NCBI GenBank assembly: GCA_023435225.1
Contig: JAEYRX010000041.1
Location: 62,001-126,000 of the forward strand
Direction of reading: 5' to 3'
From: Bacillota bacterium
GTDB lineage: Bacteria > Bacillota > UBA4882 > UBA8346
Length of the DNA: 64,000 bases
A program made the position numbers and the translations under genes. The notes beneath the pieces are model-generated. The model was given only the letters and a program-made list of their open reading frames with translations, did not search any database and was not told where the DNA came from. Below, piece by piece: positions 17,643 through 25,092 of this stretch (the first letter of the stretch is position 1; every line of letters begins with the position of its first letter).

Positions 17643-18545
17643 TTATAAGTTTTGGGCGGTATAAACACCCAAATTAAAGTATTGTTTGAGAAGTTTGGGG
17701 GAAAAGTCTAGACTAGACTCGGTAAAGGGTTCTTTGGGAGATATTATGCAAAGACTGCCCGGTTTCCCGATCCCCCGGTACGTATTAATCATTCGCTGGG
17801 TAGCCCATAAGTCGTTACTGGCAATCTCCGAGGTTAGAATATCAATAATCCGGTGAATAACCGCTACAATATTGTTAGGTTTCGAGAACTTGGGATAGAC
17901 CGGTTCCAGTTTCTTAGTAATCGGATAAGTAGTTACAACCACTACTTCGGTGGGGAACTCATTAATAACCAAGTTTATAGGTGTAATATCACGTAAACCA
18001 CCATCCACCCAGTGTTTATCACGGAGTTTTACCGGCGGAAAGTATATCGGCATACTGGCGCTGGCGAGTAAAAAACCGGTTATATTATCGCGGTCTTTTT
18101 GTTTACGGCTATCAGCGATATATAGTTCACCATCTTCCAAGGCAACAGTTGGGATAAGCAATGGTTTCCCTTTTTCCAACCGCAGAGGACAGACCAGTGA
18201 TTCTATTAATTTCTTTAGGCCCACCGGTTGATAAAGTCCGCCGCCAAAGAGTAATTCCAGTATATTTCCGGGCTTAAAATGATAGATGTCTTTGTCGCCG
18301 GAGATAGTTAGCCATTTAGTTTTCAATATTTCCGCATTGGCGGCTTGTTCCTCCCAGTTGGCACCTTGGGCTAAAAATGCAGCATTGAGAGCGCCGACGC
18401 TGGAACCGGAGAACAAGTCGAATTCGAGGCCCTTGTTAACAATGAGGTCATAGACAATCCCGGCCTCAAAGGCCCCTTTATTACCACCGGCGGATAATAC
18501 CAGAGCACGCTTAAAAATTGGGCTCCCCCCTTTCGTAAATATCAT
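17643..18545 (-). CDS. Patatin-like phospholipase
   Basis: About 300 residues. The patatin dyad is clear: oxyanion loop SAGGNKGAFEAG, nucleophile Ser in GSSVGALNA, and Asp in the DGGLRDITP motif. Such enzymes hydrolyse acyl chains from phospholipids. No signal peptide is seen. The start is uncertain: ATG 18545 is used here, but GGGGGG lies further in and would suit a start just before the FKRALVLSAGG segment, while a GTG at 18584 is also possible. It is divergent from the encapsulin gene with about 180 bases between them. Confidence 0.88.
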   Translation of the reverse strand: MIFTKGGSPIFKRALVLSAGGNKGAFEAGIVYDLIVNKGLEFDLFSGSSVGALNAAFLAQGANWEEQAANAEILKTKWLTISGDKDIYHFKPGNILELLFGGGLYQPVGLKKLIESLVCPLRLEKGKPLLIPTVALEDGELYIADSRKQKDRDNITGFLLASASMPIYFPPVKLRDKHWVDGGLRDITPINLVINEFPTEVVVVTTYPITKKLEPVYPKFSKPNNIVAVIHRIIDILTSEIASNDLWATQRMINTYRGIGKPGSLCIISPKEPFTESSLDFSPKLLKQYFNLGVYTAQNL

Positions 18546-18721
18546 ACGCCGGAAAAGGTAACCCGGAGTATCTCCAATTAGCACTTTAAATTGTGCAATC
18601 GGCCTAATCTTGATTTTTCACCTATAATCCCTAAGCACATAGAATAATAGCAAAGACAAAAGCACTTGAATGTTTCGCAGTTAAAGTATTATTAAAAAAG
18701 AATTGGAAATCAGGTGATAAG

Positions 18722-19747
18722 ATGAATATAGATGACAATATAATTCAGTTTAGTTTAAGACCATCGGCAGCACGGCTTCTCTCGCACGAAACTATCTCCG
18801 TTCCGATGATGGAAGAGATCTCACCACGCTGGTTACTGACCTTTTTACCGTGGGTACCGATACAAGCCGGAGTTTACCGTGTTAATAAAAGAAAGTGTTG
18901 CCAGGAAGGCAATTATCCGGGTCTTTATGAAGGACAAAACCCTATTCTTTCAGGGCGCTGTAATGAATATGGCGAAAAGGCGATTGACCTTTTATCCTGT
19001 CATGATGGGGAGCCCGATCTCCCGCAGACTTTCCCGGATTATGACGAAACCCCAAGGGAATACCCATTAAGTTTAATCCAGACTATTTTGAAGATCCATA
19101 GCCGGGTAGCCGACCTCTATAATGCGCCGTTGTGTCAGTTTGAAGAGCAATTACGGTTAACGGTTGAGGCTATACAGGAGCGTCAAGAATGGGAATTAAT
19201 AAATAACAAAGACTTTGGATTGGTTAATTCGGTGGTTCCGGAAATGCGGATACGCGCCCGGAAAGGCCCTCCGACCCCGGATGATCTTGATGCCTTACTG
19301 GCTAGAGTTTGGAAAAAGCCGGCTTTCTTTTTAGCCCATCCTCAAGCAATAGCAGCATTCGGCCGGGAATGTACCAGACGAGGAGTTCCTCCAGTGGCGG
19401 TTAATCTATATGGATCACCTTTTATAACCTGGCGTGGAGTTCCAATAGTACCAACTGATAAATTGATGGTTAATAATAGATGCAGGAGCGATTTATGCTG
19501 CTCCGGAACAAGTAATATTCTCTTAATGAGGGTAGGTGAACCTGAACAGGGAGTTATCGGCCTCCATCAACCGGGAATCCCTGAAGAACAATATAAACCC
19601 AGTTTAACCGTTAAATTTGGCGGTATCGATTGTAAATCCATCGCTCATTATGTGGTGAGCCTCTATTTTTCAATAGCGGTTCTTACTTGTGACGCTTTGG
19701 GTATGTTGGAAAACGTCGAGGTGGGTTATTATCATGAGTATGTATAA
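18722..19747 (+). CDS. Family 2 (SrpI-like) encapsulin shell protein
   Basis: 341 residues, ATG 18722 with AGGTGAT upstream. It matches the family 2 encapsulins related to cyanobacterial SrpI, which use the HK97 phage-capsid fold to build a protein shell: HSRVADLYNAPLCQFEEQLR, then LTVEAIQERQEWELINNKDF, a WRGVPIVPTDKL segment, and the C-terminal domain with PSLTVKFGGIDCKSIAHYVV. Family 2A shells are known to enclose a cysteine desulfurase. Here exactly such a gene overlaps its end by 14 bases, implying coupled translation. The sequence is Cys-rich near residues 58-60 and 258-260 (KCC, DLCCSG). The pair is embedded among subtilase genes. Confidence 0.9.
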   Translation: MNIDDNIIQFSLRPSAARLLSHETISVPMMEEISPRWLLTFLPWVPIQAGVYRVNKRKCCQEGNYPGLYEGQNPILSGRCNEYGEKAIDLLSCHDGEPDLPQTFPDYDETPREYPLSLIQTILKIHSRVADLYNAPLCQFEEQLRLTVEAIQERQEWELINNKDFGLVNSVVPEMRIRARKGPPTPDDLDALLARVWKKPAFFLAHPQAIAAFGRECTRRGVPPVAVNLYGSPFITWRGVPIVPTDKLMVNNRCRSDLCCSGTSNILLMRVGEPEQGVIGLHQPGIPEEQYKPSLTVKFGGIDCKSIAHYVVSLYFSIAVLTCDALGMLENVEVGYYHEYV

Positions 19748-21212
19748 TGTTGATTCCATCAAACAATTGGCTAATATATTGTATCAAAATACACTAGTTC
19801 CTGCGGAAATCAGTACTAGACCGGTAACGGTTCAGGATAACCGCTCCCAGGTATCAACAAAGAAGCTTGATTCGAAACCGGGTTCATCTCCTGAACCTGG
19901 TTTTGAGGCCTCTCAAGCCTATTATTTTTTATCCGGTAGACCGGTTTGGAATGATATAAAGTCGCTTAATCAAGAAACGATTGCCACTTATGATATTACT
20001 GCAATTCGGGAAGATTTTCCTATCCTAAAGCAACAGATTAACGGCTACCCGCTTATTTGGTTTGATAACGCCGCCACTACTCAAAAGCCATTACCGGTGA
20101 TTACGGCATTGGACCAATTTTACCGGGAGTATAACTCCAATATTCACCGGGGAGCCCATACTTTAGCCACTAAGGCTACTGATGCTTACGAAGGGGCCCG
20201 GGAGAAAGTCCAGCGATTAATCGGCGCTTCTTCTAAGGAGGAGATTATTTTTGTACGGGGAACTACTGAGGCGATCAATTTAGTAGCCCAGTCTTATGGC
20301 CGGATGGTGCTGGGAAAGGGAGATTATATCTTACTATCAACCATGGAGCATCATTCGAATATCGTTCCCTGGCAGTTAATCCAAAGAGATACCGGTATGA
20401 TAATAAAAGAAATTCCGATCTCTGATCAAGGGGAGATAGTACTTGGCGAATATGAAAAATTATTGGCTCGGCATCCGCGTTTGGTAGCCATTACCCAAGT
20501 CTCTAATGTGCTGGGAACTATTAATCCGATAAAAACAATGATTGAAATGGCTCATTTTTACGGCGCCACCGTCTTAATAGACGGAGCTCAAAGTCTGCCA
20601 CATCTTCCGGTGAATGTCAGGGAATTGGATGCTGATTTCTATGCCTTTTCGGGGCATAAAATATATGGACCGACCGGGATAGGGGTACTTTATGGCAAAA
20701 GAAGCTTACTGGAAGAAATGCCTCCTTGGCAGGGAGGAGGCAATATGATTAAACATGTAACCTTTGACCATACGGTTTATAACGAAGCTCCGCATAAGTT
20801 TGAAGCAGGCACCGGTAATATCGCCGATGCGGTGGGTTTAGGAGCGGCCGCCGACTATCTGCAAAAATTAGGTATGACCCATATCGAACAATATGAAAAA
20901 GAGTTAACCATATATGCCGCCGACCTTTTTAACAAAATACCGGGAATAAAAGTAATCGGGACTACCCCTCATAAAGCAGGAGTTTTTTCTTTTGTTATCG
21001 ACGGTGTCCCCTCGGACTATCTGGGACAACAGCTTGATAAACATGGGATTGCGGTCCGAGTCGGCCATCATTGTGCCCAACCATTATTGCAAAGGTATGG
21101 ACTGAAGGATACGGTTAGAGCATCCTTAGGATTATATAATACCAAAGATGAGGTTGATTTCTTGATAAAAACGATTTACCAGGCAATTGAAAGTTATCAA
21201 TCCGGAAAATGA
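19734..21212 (+). CDS. SufS-type cysteine desulfurase, likely encapsulin cargo
   Basis: 492 residues from ATG 19734, with GAGGTGGG eight bases upstream inside the end of the shell gene. Residues about 1-88 are a Pro/Ser/Gln-rich, probably disordered extension absent from ordinary SufS; in family 2A encapsulin systems such an extension directs cargo into the shell. The rest is a full PLP enzyme: REDFPILKQQINGYPLIWFD, PLP Lys309 in SGHKIYGPTG, and active-site Cys447 in RVGHHCAQP. It removes sulfur from cysteine as an enzyme-bound persulfide. No SufU, SufB or other Fe-S genes are nearby, which favours sulfur storage or redox duty over cluster assembly. Confidence 0.93.
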   Translation: MSMYNVDSIKQLANILYQNTLVPAEISTRPVTVQDNRSQVSTKKLDSKPGSSPEPGFEASQAYYFLSGRPVWNDIKSLNQETIATYDITAIREDFPILKQQINGYPLIWFDNAATTQKPLPVITALDQFYREYNSNIHRGAHTLATKATDAYEGAREKVQRLIGASSKEEIIFVRGTTEAINLVAQSYGRMVLGKGDYILLSTMEHHSNIVPWQLIQRDTGMIIKEIPISDQGEIVLGEYEKLLARHPRLVAITQVSNVLGTINPIKTMIEMAHFYGATVLIDGAQSLPHLPVNVRELDADFYAFSGHKIYGPTGIGVLYGKRSLLEEMPPWQGGGNMIKHVTFDHTVYNEAPHKFEAGTGNIADAVGLGAAADYLQKLGMTHIEQYEKELTIYAADLFNKIPGIKVIGTTPHKAGVFSFVIDGVPSDYLGQQLDKHGIAVRVGHHCAQPLLQRYGLKDTVRASLGLYNTKDEVDFLIKTIYQAIESYQSGK

Positions 21213-21233
21213 AAAAATAGCGAACAGGCAATA

Positions 21234-21262
21234 AAAGGTTGGTTTAAGTCCAACCTTTTTTT
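21234..21262 (+). terminator. Terminator after the encapsulin operon
   Basis: AAAAGGTTGG pairs with CCAACCTTTT around a short loop and ends in a run of T. It isolates the shell/desulfurase pair from subtilase 2. Confidence 0.88.
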
Positions 21263-21341
21263 ATGGGCATTTTGGTGACACATGATAATACAATAATGAT
21301 AAATTCTCATGAATACTAGATATTTTAAGCATATCTATTTC

Positions 21342-21389
21342 AAAACATGCTTTTTAGTTAGAAACAACCGCTTTTATTTTGATTATAAT
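21342..21389 (+). promoter_or_regulatory. Shared subtilase promoter, copy 2
   Basis: AAAACATGCTTTT (21342-21354), AGAAAC (21360-21365), an 18-base gap and TATAAT (21384-21389), the same arrangement as before subtilase 1. Confidence 0.6.
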
Positions 21390-21516
21390 ATTCCATCACA
21401 TATCGAAGCCGGGGTTTGATATTAGGTGAATTAAGTAGCTGGAGTCGTGCTACGATATTGAAAAAGTTGTTCTCAATAGGTGTTACTAGGAATAACAATA
21501 TGGGAGGTGAATCAAT

Positions 21517-22767
21517 TTGCCACTCTGGACTCAAAAAATATGCCGGTCGTTACTAAAGCCGGAGTTTAGAGAAAACCCCGAAAAAGCATGTCGGGTTATT
21601 GTAGAAATGGCTAGTCCATATACTGATAAGATTATGACATTTGTCGAAGAAAACGCCGGAAAGGTTCACCGGGAATTACGAATTATACCGCTAATGGTAA
21701 TAGAAGCGCCTTACGAGACCTTTAAAGCTATGGCTATGTTACCACATGTCCGCAAAATATGGAATGACACTAAAGTAAAGACCTTGTTGGATGTGGCTAT
21801 TCCCTCTGCCGGTGGGGCTAAAGCCCATGAGTTAGGCTTTACCGGTAAAGATGTGACAGTTGCAGTTATTGATACGGGTGTCTTTACGCATCCGGATTTA
21901 CTATATCCCACCAATCGGATAGTTGGCTGGAATGACTTAGTCAATCAACGGCCGATTCCTTATGATGATAACGGCCATGGCACCCACGTTTCGGGGATCA
22001 TAGCCGGTAATGGTGTTACTTCACGCGGAAAATATATTGGAATGGCTCCGGAGACTAATCTGGTATGCTTAAAAGTCTTGGATAACGAAGGCGCCGGAAA
22101 TATATCTGACGCTATTTCTGCGCTTGAATGGTGTGTTGAAAACCAGGAGACTTATAATATCAAAGCTATAAATATGTCGTTTGGGGCGGCTGCCGAGGAG
22201 TCGGCCTGGGAAGACCCTCTCTGCCGGGCTGTATCTTCCGCTTGGAATAAGGGGATGGTGGTTTGTGTTGCCGCTGGAAATGACGGGCCTGATTTTCGAA
22301 GTATCAATAGTCCGGGTATCAGTCCTAATGCCATAACCGTCGGAAATTTAGACGACAAAGATACTTTAGAGACTGATGATGATATAATGAATGACTCATC
22401 AAGCAGAGGACCGACTATCGATAATTTAATGAAACCGGATATACTGGCTCCCGGGACTAACATCACTTCCTTGCGGGTAGGCGGAGGATACAAGTCCTTA
22501 TCCGGTACTTCGATGGCTACTCCGATGGTAACCGGAGCGGTAGCCCAAATATATCAACAATGGCCCGATTTAAAACCGGATCAGATTAAAGGCTTCTTAA
22601 GGAGAAATTCTCGGGGCTTAGGTTTTCAATCCGGATATGGTTCCGGAGCTTTGAATGTTGACGGCTTTTTTGAGGAGAATAAGAAAAGTAACACTCTAAA
22701 GGATGCAATCTATGGGCTATTATTCGGGAGTGGACCTCTGGTAAAAAAGCCGTTAAGTAAAAGGTAA
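21517..22767 (+). CDS. AprX-like subtilisin-family protease 2
   Basis: 416 residues, TTG 21517 behind GGGAGGTG. The paralogue closest to protease 1, with the same propeptide-like domain (ending VRKIWNDTKVKTLLD) and a complete triad: Asp119 (VIDTG), His154 (NGHGTHVSG), Ser332 (GTSMATP), plus oxyanion Asn in CVAAGNDGPD. It lacks the Lys-rich linker and hydrophobic tail of protease 1, ending about 50 residues earlier. No signal peptide. It is a single-gene unit with its own promoter and terminator. Substrates are unknown. Confidence 0.93.
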   Translation: MPLWTQKICRSLLKPEFRENPEKACRVIVEMASPYTDKIMTFVEENAGKVHRELRIIPLMVIEAPYETFKAMAMLPHVRKIWNDTKVKTLLDVAIPSAGGAKAHELGFTGKDVTVAVIDTGVFTHPDLLYPTNRIVGWNDLVNQRPIPYDDNGHGTHVSGIIAGNGVTSRGKYIGMAPETNLVCLKVLDNEGAGNISDAISALEWCVENQETYNIKAINMSFGAAAEESAWEDPLCRAVSSAWNKGMVVCVAAGNDGPDFRSINSPGISPNAITVGNLDDKDTLETDDDIMNDSSSRGPTIDNLMKPDILAPGTNITSLRVGGGYKSLSGTSMATPMVTGAVAQIYQQWPDLKPDQIKGFLRRNSRGLGFQSGYGSGALNVDGFFEENKKSNTLKDAIYGLLFGSGPLVKKPLSKR

Positions 22768-22794
22768 CTCTTTAATATCTATAATAAAAATGGG

Positions 22795-22829
22795 GCTGTC
22801 CTAAAAGTAAATTTAGGGCAGCTTTTTTT
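22795..22829 (+). terminator. Terminator after subtilase 2
   Basis: GCTGTCCTAAA pairs with TTTAGGGCAGC (one G-T pair) and is followed by T7. Confidence 0.88.
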
Positions 22830-23015
22830 CTATAAAGAATTGAAAAAGATAATAGAATATAGTATAAGAAAATGGTAAAAGGTGCCGTTCCCAGATTCCC
22901 TCTGGGACATCTCCTATTTAATATTGTATTTCTAACAATGTCACATTCCATGAATTGAACAATTCTCATAAAATAAAAGCATGAGGAAACTAAAATCCCA
23001 GGAGGTGAGCGGTCT

Positions 23016-23129
23016 ATGGTGGATACCAAGTTTGACGGTTTCTTTGGCGTAGGTGGAAGGTGGATTTGGATTATTATTCTGGCTGTATTGTTCCTCTGTT
23101 GCTTCTGCGGTGGGGATGGATTCTTTTAA
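23016..23129 (+). CDS. Tiny Cys/Gly-rich membrane peptide (YjcZ-like)
   Basis: 37 residues, ATG 23016 behind GGAGGTG at eight bases. Architecture: a short polar N-terminus with Gly (FDGFFGVGGR), a hydrophobic segment (WIWIIILAVLFL) and the tail CCFCGGDGFF. It is clearly related to the minus-strand peptide at 14162-14269. The function is unknown; relatives in Bacillus are tied to sporulation. It sits between subtilase 2 and the methyltransferase. Confidence 0.78.
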   Translation: MVDTKFDGFFGVGGRWIWIIILAVLFLCCFCGGDGFF

Positions 23130-23388
23130 TAATGTAACCCAATGAAACTTATAATTATATAAAATGCCTAAAACATCCTTGAATTTCCATTCATTTTTTT
23201 GGATAAGCTGGAGGGGCTGCTTAAAATGGCAGTCCCCAATTATTTCAATCTTAGATCATATGAGCAATCAGAAGACTTGAGATTAACTTTCTGGTAAACG
23301 ATTTATAAGACAATTCAAGGAGTATTATGATTCTGTAGACGGGAAAATAGGTTATAACATTAGTGACCCGAAAACCGGGCCGTTTACT
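23130..23388. other. Intergenic region with one GC-rich hairpin
   Basis: Contains GGGGCTGC...GCAGTCCCC near 23212-23237, a stem without a T tract, which may end the miniprotein transcript. A second small stem (CGAAAACCGGG) lies near 23370. No gene was recognised. Confidence 0.35.
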
Positions 23389-24072
23389 TCATGCAGTGCA
23401 TCGGTAGATTCCAAAACCAAATTTCTTACGGTTTCGGTACATAGTTTTTCTATATTCCTGGAAATCTTCAGCAGATTCGGAGGGAAAGGATCTCATCCAA
23501 TTCATAGGCTGCTGATAGAGAACTCTTACGAAATTAAAACCAACTTCCTGAAACAATTGACACCATTCATTCTTTGTCGGTAGAAGCGCAATCCCGAGTA
23601 TTGATTTCAGTTCTTTTATTTCAGCTTTTTCCAATGGCAGAAGCGCAGTCCCTTCGATTGCCAATAAAATTCCGCCAGGTTTTAGTACCCGGGAATATTC
23701 GCGCAATGTTCGCCTAATATTATCAGTAAATGTAGTTACTGATTCTGACAGTATAATATCGAATGAGTCTTTGTGAAAAGGCAAATCCATAGCATTTGCC
23801 CTGATTAATGGGATATCTAATTGATAATCGGCAAATTTTTGCCTGGCTTTTTCCAGCATATTCGGGTTAATGTCTATGGCAACAATTTTACAGGGATAAT
23901 ATTTAGCAATATATGCGGATGTTTGCCCGGTTCCACAGCCTACATCAAGTAGGCTCATATCCGGGGTAATCGTTTCATTACGTAATATTTTTTTGGTAAG
24001 CGCCAACCTGCCGGGATGAGCTCCATTTATTCCATTTTTCGCTAATAAATCAATATATGTTGTTTTTCCCAT
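23389..24072 (-). CDS. SAM-dependent methyltransferase
   Basis: 227 residues, ATG 24072 with GGAGGC upstream. Class I fold: motif I LLDVGCGTGQTSAYI, acidic residue in IVAIDINPNMLEKA, motif II FDIILSESVTTF and motif III LKPGGILLAIEG. It belongs to the UbiE/Methyltransf_11 type; the substrate cannot be read from the sequence. It sits alone on the minus strand within the subtilase region, with no obvious link to it. Confidence 0.88.
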   Translation of the reverse strand: MGKTTYIDLLAKNGINGAHPGRLALTKKILRNETITPDMSLLDVGCGTGQTSAYIAKYYPCKIVAIDINPNMLEKARQKFADYQLDIPLIRANAMDLPFHKDSFDIILSESVTTFTDNIRRTLREYSRVLKPGGILLAIEGTALLPLEKAEIKELKSILGIALLPTKNEWCQLFQEVGFNFVRVLYQQPMNWMRSFPSESAEDFQEYRKTMYRNRKKFGFGIYRCTA

Positions 24073-24189
24073 ATTAGCCTCCGGAAAATTGATATTGCCA
24101 TTTTATGAAAGATAAAATATTCTGGTGCTTCTATTTTGACAACTCTGATGTCCGAATGAGAAACGCTTTCACCTGGTTTTCAGACCTAA

Positions 24190-24287
24190 GGAAGAGCTGA
24201 TTAACTGAATAAGTGACGATTTTGTGCTTAGTAAAATGCCTAATACCGCATATTTGCTCGCACAAAATCGGATTAATCAGCGCTTCC
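24190..24287. mobile_element. 98-bp MITE, copy 2
   Basis: Starts GGAAGAGCTGATTAAC and ends ATTAATCAGCGCTTCC, flanked by CTAA at 24186-24189 and 24288-24291. Same orientation as copy 1. It has small changes in the left terminal repeat and in the middle (TTAGTA for TTCGCA). Confidence 0.92.
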
Positions 24288-24437
24288 CTAAAAGAATATA
24301 TTAATATAAATACTTATAACTTAAAAATTATTAATGACATAAAATATGATATTGGCTTAGAGAATTTAGTTGTTTAGTTTCATATACTTAAATATAGAGC
24401 TTCTTAAAGGCTCGATTTAAAGATAGGGGTGTGAAAA

Positions 24438-24560
24438 ATGGCGGATAATGCGTTAAAAGGACTATTTGACGGTGTTTTCGGGGGCTTATGTAATCCCTTC
24501 TGCATGTTTTTAATCTTGGTATTATTGGCATTATGTTTTGGTTGCGGTGGCTACTATTAA
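24438..24560 (+). CDS. Tiny Cys-containing membrane peptide, second type
   Basis: 40 residues, ATG 24438 after AGGGGTGTG. The sequence has an amphipathic start (LKGLFDGVFGGL), the motif NPFCMFLIL, a hydrophobic run LVLLALCFG and a tail CGGYY. A paralogue follows at 24804, sharing NPFC.FLIL and LLALCFG. These differ from the FLCCFCGG peptides but keep the Gly/Cys tail and size. It has its own terminator. Confidence 0.75.
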   Translation: MADNALKGLFDGVFGGLCNPFCMFLILVLLALCFGCGGYY

Positions 24561-24586
24561 TATACTTCCATTGGAAATATATACTC

Positions 24587-24617
24587 AGGCTGTCTCAAAA
24601 GAGGCAGCCTATTTATT
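24587..24617 (+). terminator. Terminator after the 40-residue peptide
   Basis: AGGCTGTCTC-AAAA-GAGGCAGCCT followed by ATTTATTT. The stem is nearly identical to the one after the next peptide gene, showing that gene and terminator were duplicated together. Confidence 0.75.
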
Positions 24618-24803
24618 TACCTTCGGATTTGGACTCGGAGATATTTAGGAGATAGGGTAAGGTAGAAACTAAAATAATAGAATGCAATTGTCCGCACATA
24701 TTAATTTGAGAAATGTTTTATTTGCCTATTACCATTAGAGCCTAAGAGTAATATACTATATTAAGCCGATAAGGCGTACAAAATTCACAAAGGAGGTATA
24801 CTT

Positions 24804-24917
24804 ATGGCTGATGTAGGCGGCTTACAAAACATATTCGGTGGTATTTTTAGAAATCCGTTCTGTTTATTTTTAATCCTCATACTTTTGGCATTATGCTTTG
24901 GCGGTGGTATCTGCTAG
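24804..24917 (+). CDS. Tiny Cys-containing membrane peptide, second type
   Basis: 37 residues, ATG 24804 behind AAAGGAGG. Paralogue of the peptide at 24438: LQNIFGGIF, then NPFCLFLIL and ILLALCFGGGIC. The transmembrane run is uninterrupted. It lies about 175 bases ahead of subtilase 3. The tandem duplication and strong ribosome sites suggest a highly expressed structural or spore-associated peptide; this is inference. Confidence 0.78.
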   Translation: MADVGGLQNIFGGIFRNPFCLFLILILLALCFGGGIC

Positions 24918-24946
24918 TAATACACGCCATAGAAAAATATACGTCT

Positions 24947-24975
24947 AGCTGTCTCAAAAGAGGCAGCTTTTTTTA
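24947..24975 (+). terminator. Terminator after the 37-residue peptide
   Basis: AGCTGTCTC-AAAA-GAGGCAGCT followed by T7, matching the previous peptide's terminator. Confidence 0.88.
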
Positions 24976-25032
24976 TAGGAAATACTTATTGTTTCATTAA
25001 AAAATGCTTAGGCAAAGATATGACTTTTTTCC

Positions 25033-25061
25033 AGAAACTACTTATGAATTGCGAATATAAT
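25033..25061 (+). promoter_or_regulatory. Shared subtilase promoter, copy 3
   Basis: AGAAAC (25033-25038), 17 bases, TATAAT (25056-25061). ATGACTTTTTTCC just upstream stands where ATGCTTTT occurs in copies 1 and 2. The stretch ATTGCGAATATAATAG is also close to ATTGCGGAATATACTG before subtilase 4. Confidence 0.55.
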
Positions 25062-25092
25062 AGTTTAGAACTATCCGTTTGGAGGTGAGATA

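Noticed and set aside
22772..23029. 85-residue minus-strand frame
   Set aside because: No ribosome site; overlaps a terminator and the start of a miniprotein gene.
14162..24917. Bacteriocin or lantibiotic operon (Cys-rich peptides plus subtilases)
   Set aside because: The peptides have no leader and lack Ser/Thr-Cys patterns. No modifying enzyme or dedicated exporter is near, and the proteases have no signal peptide.
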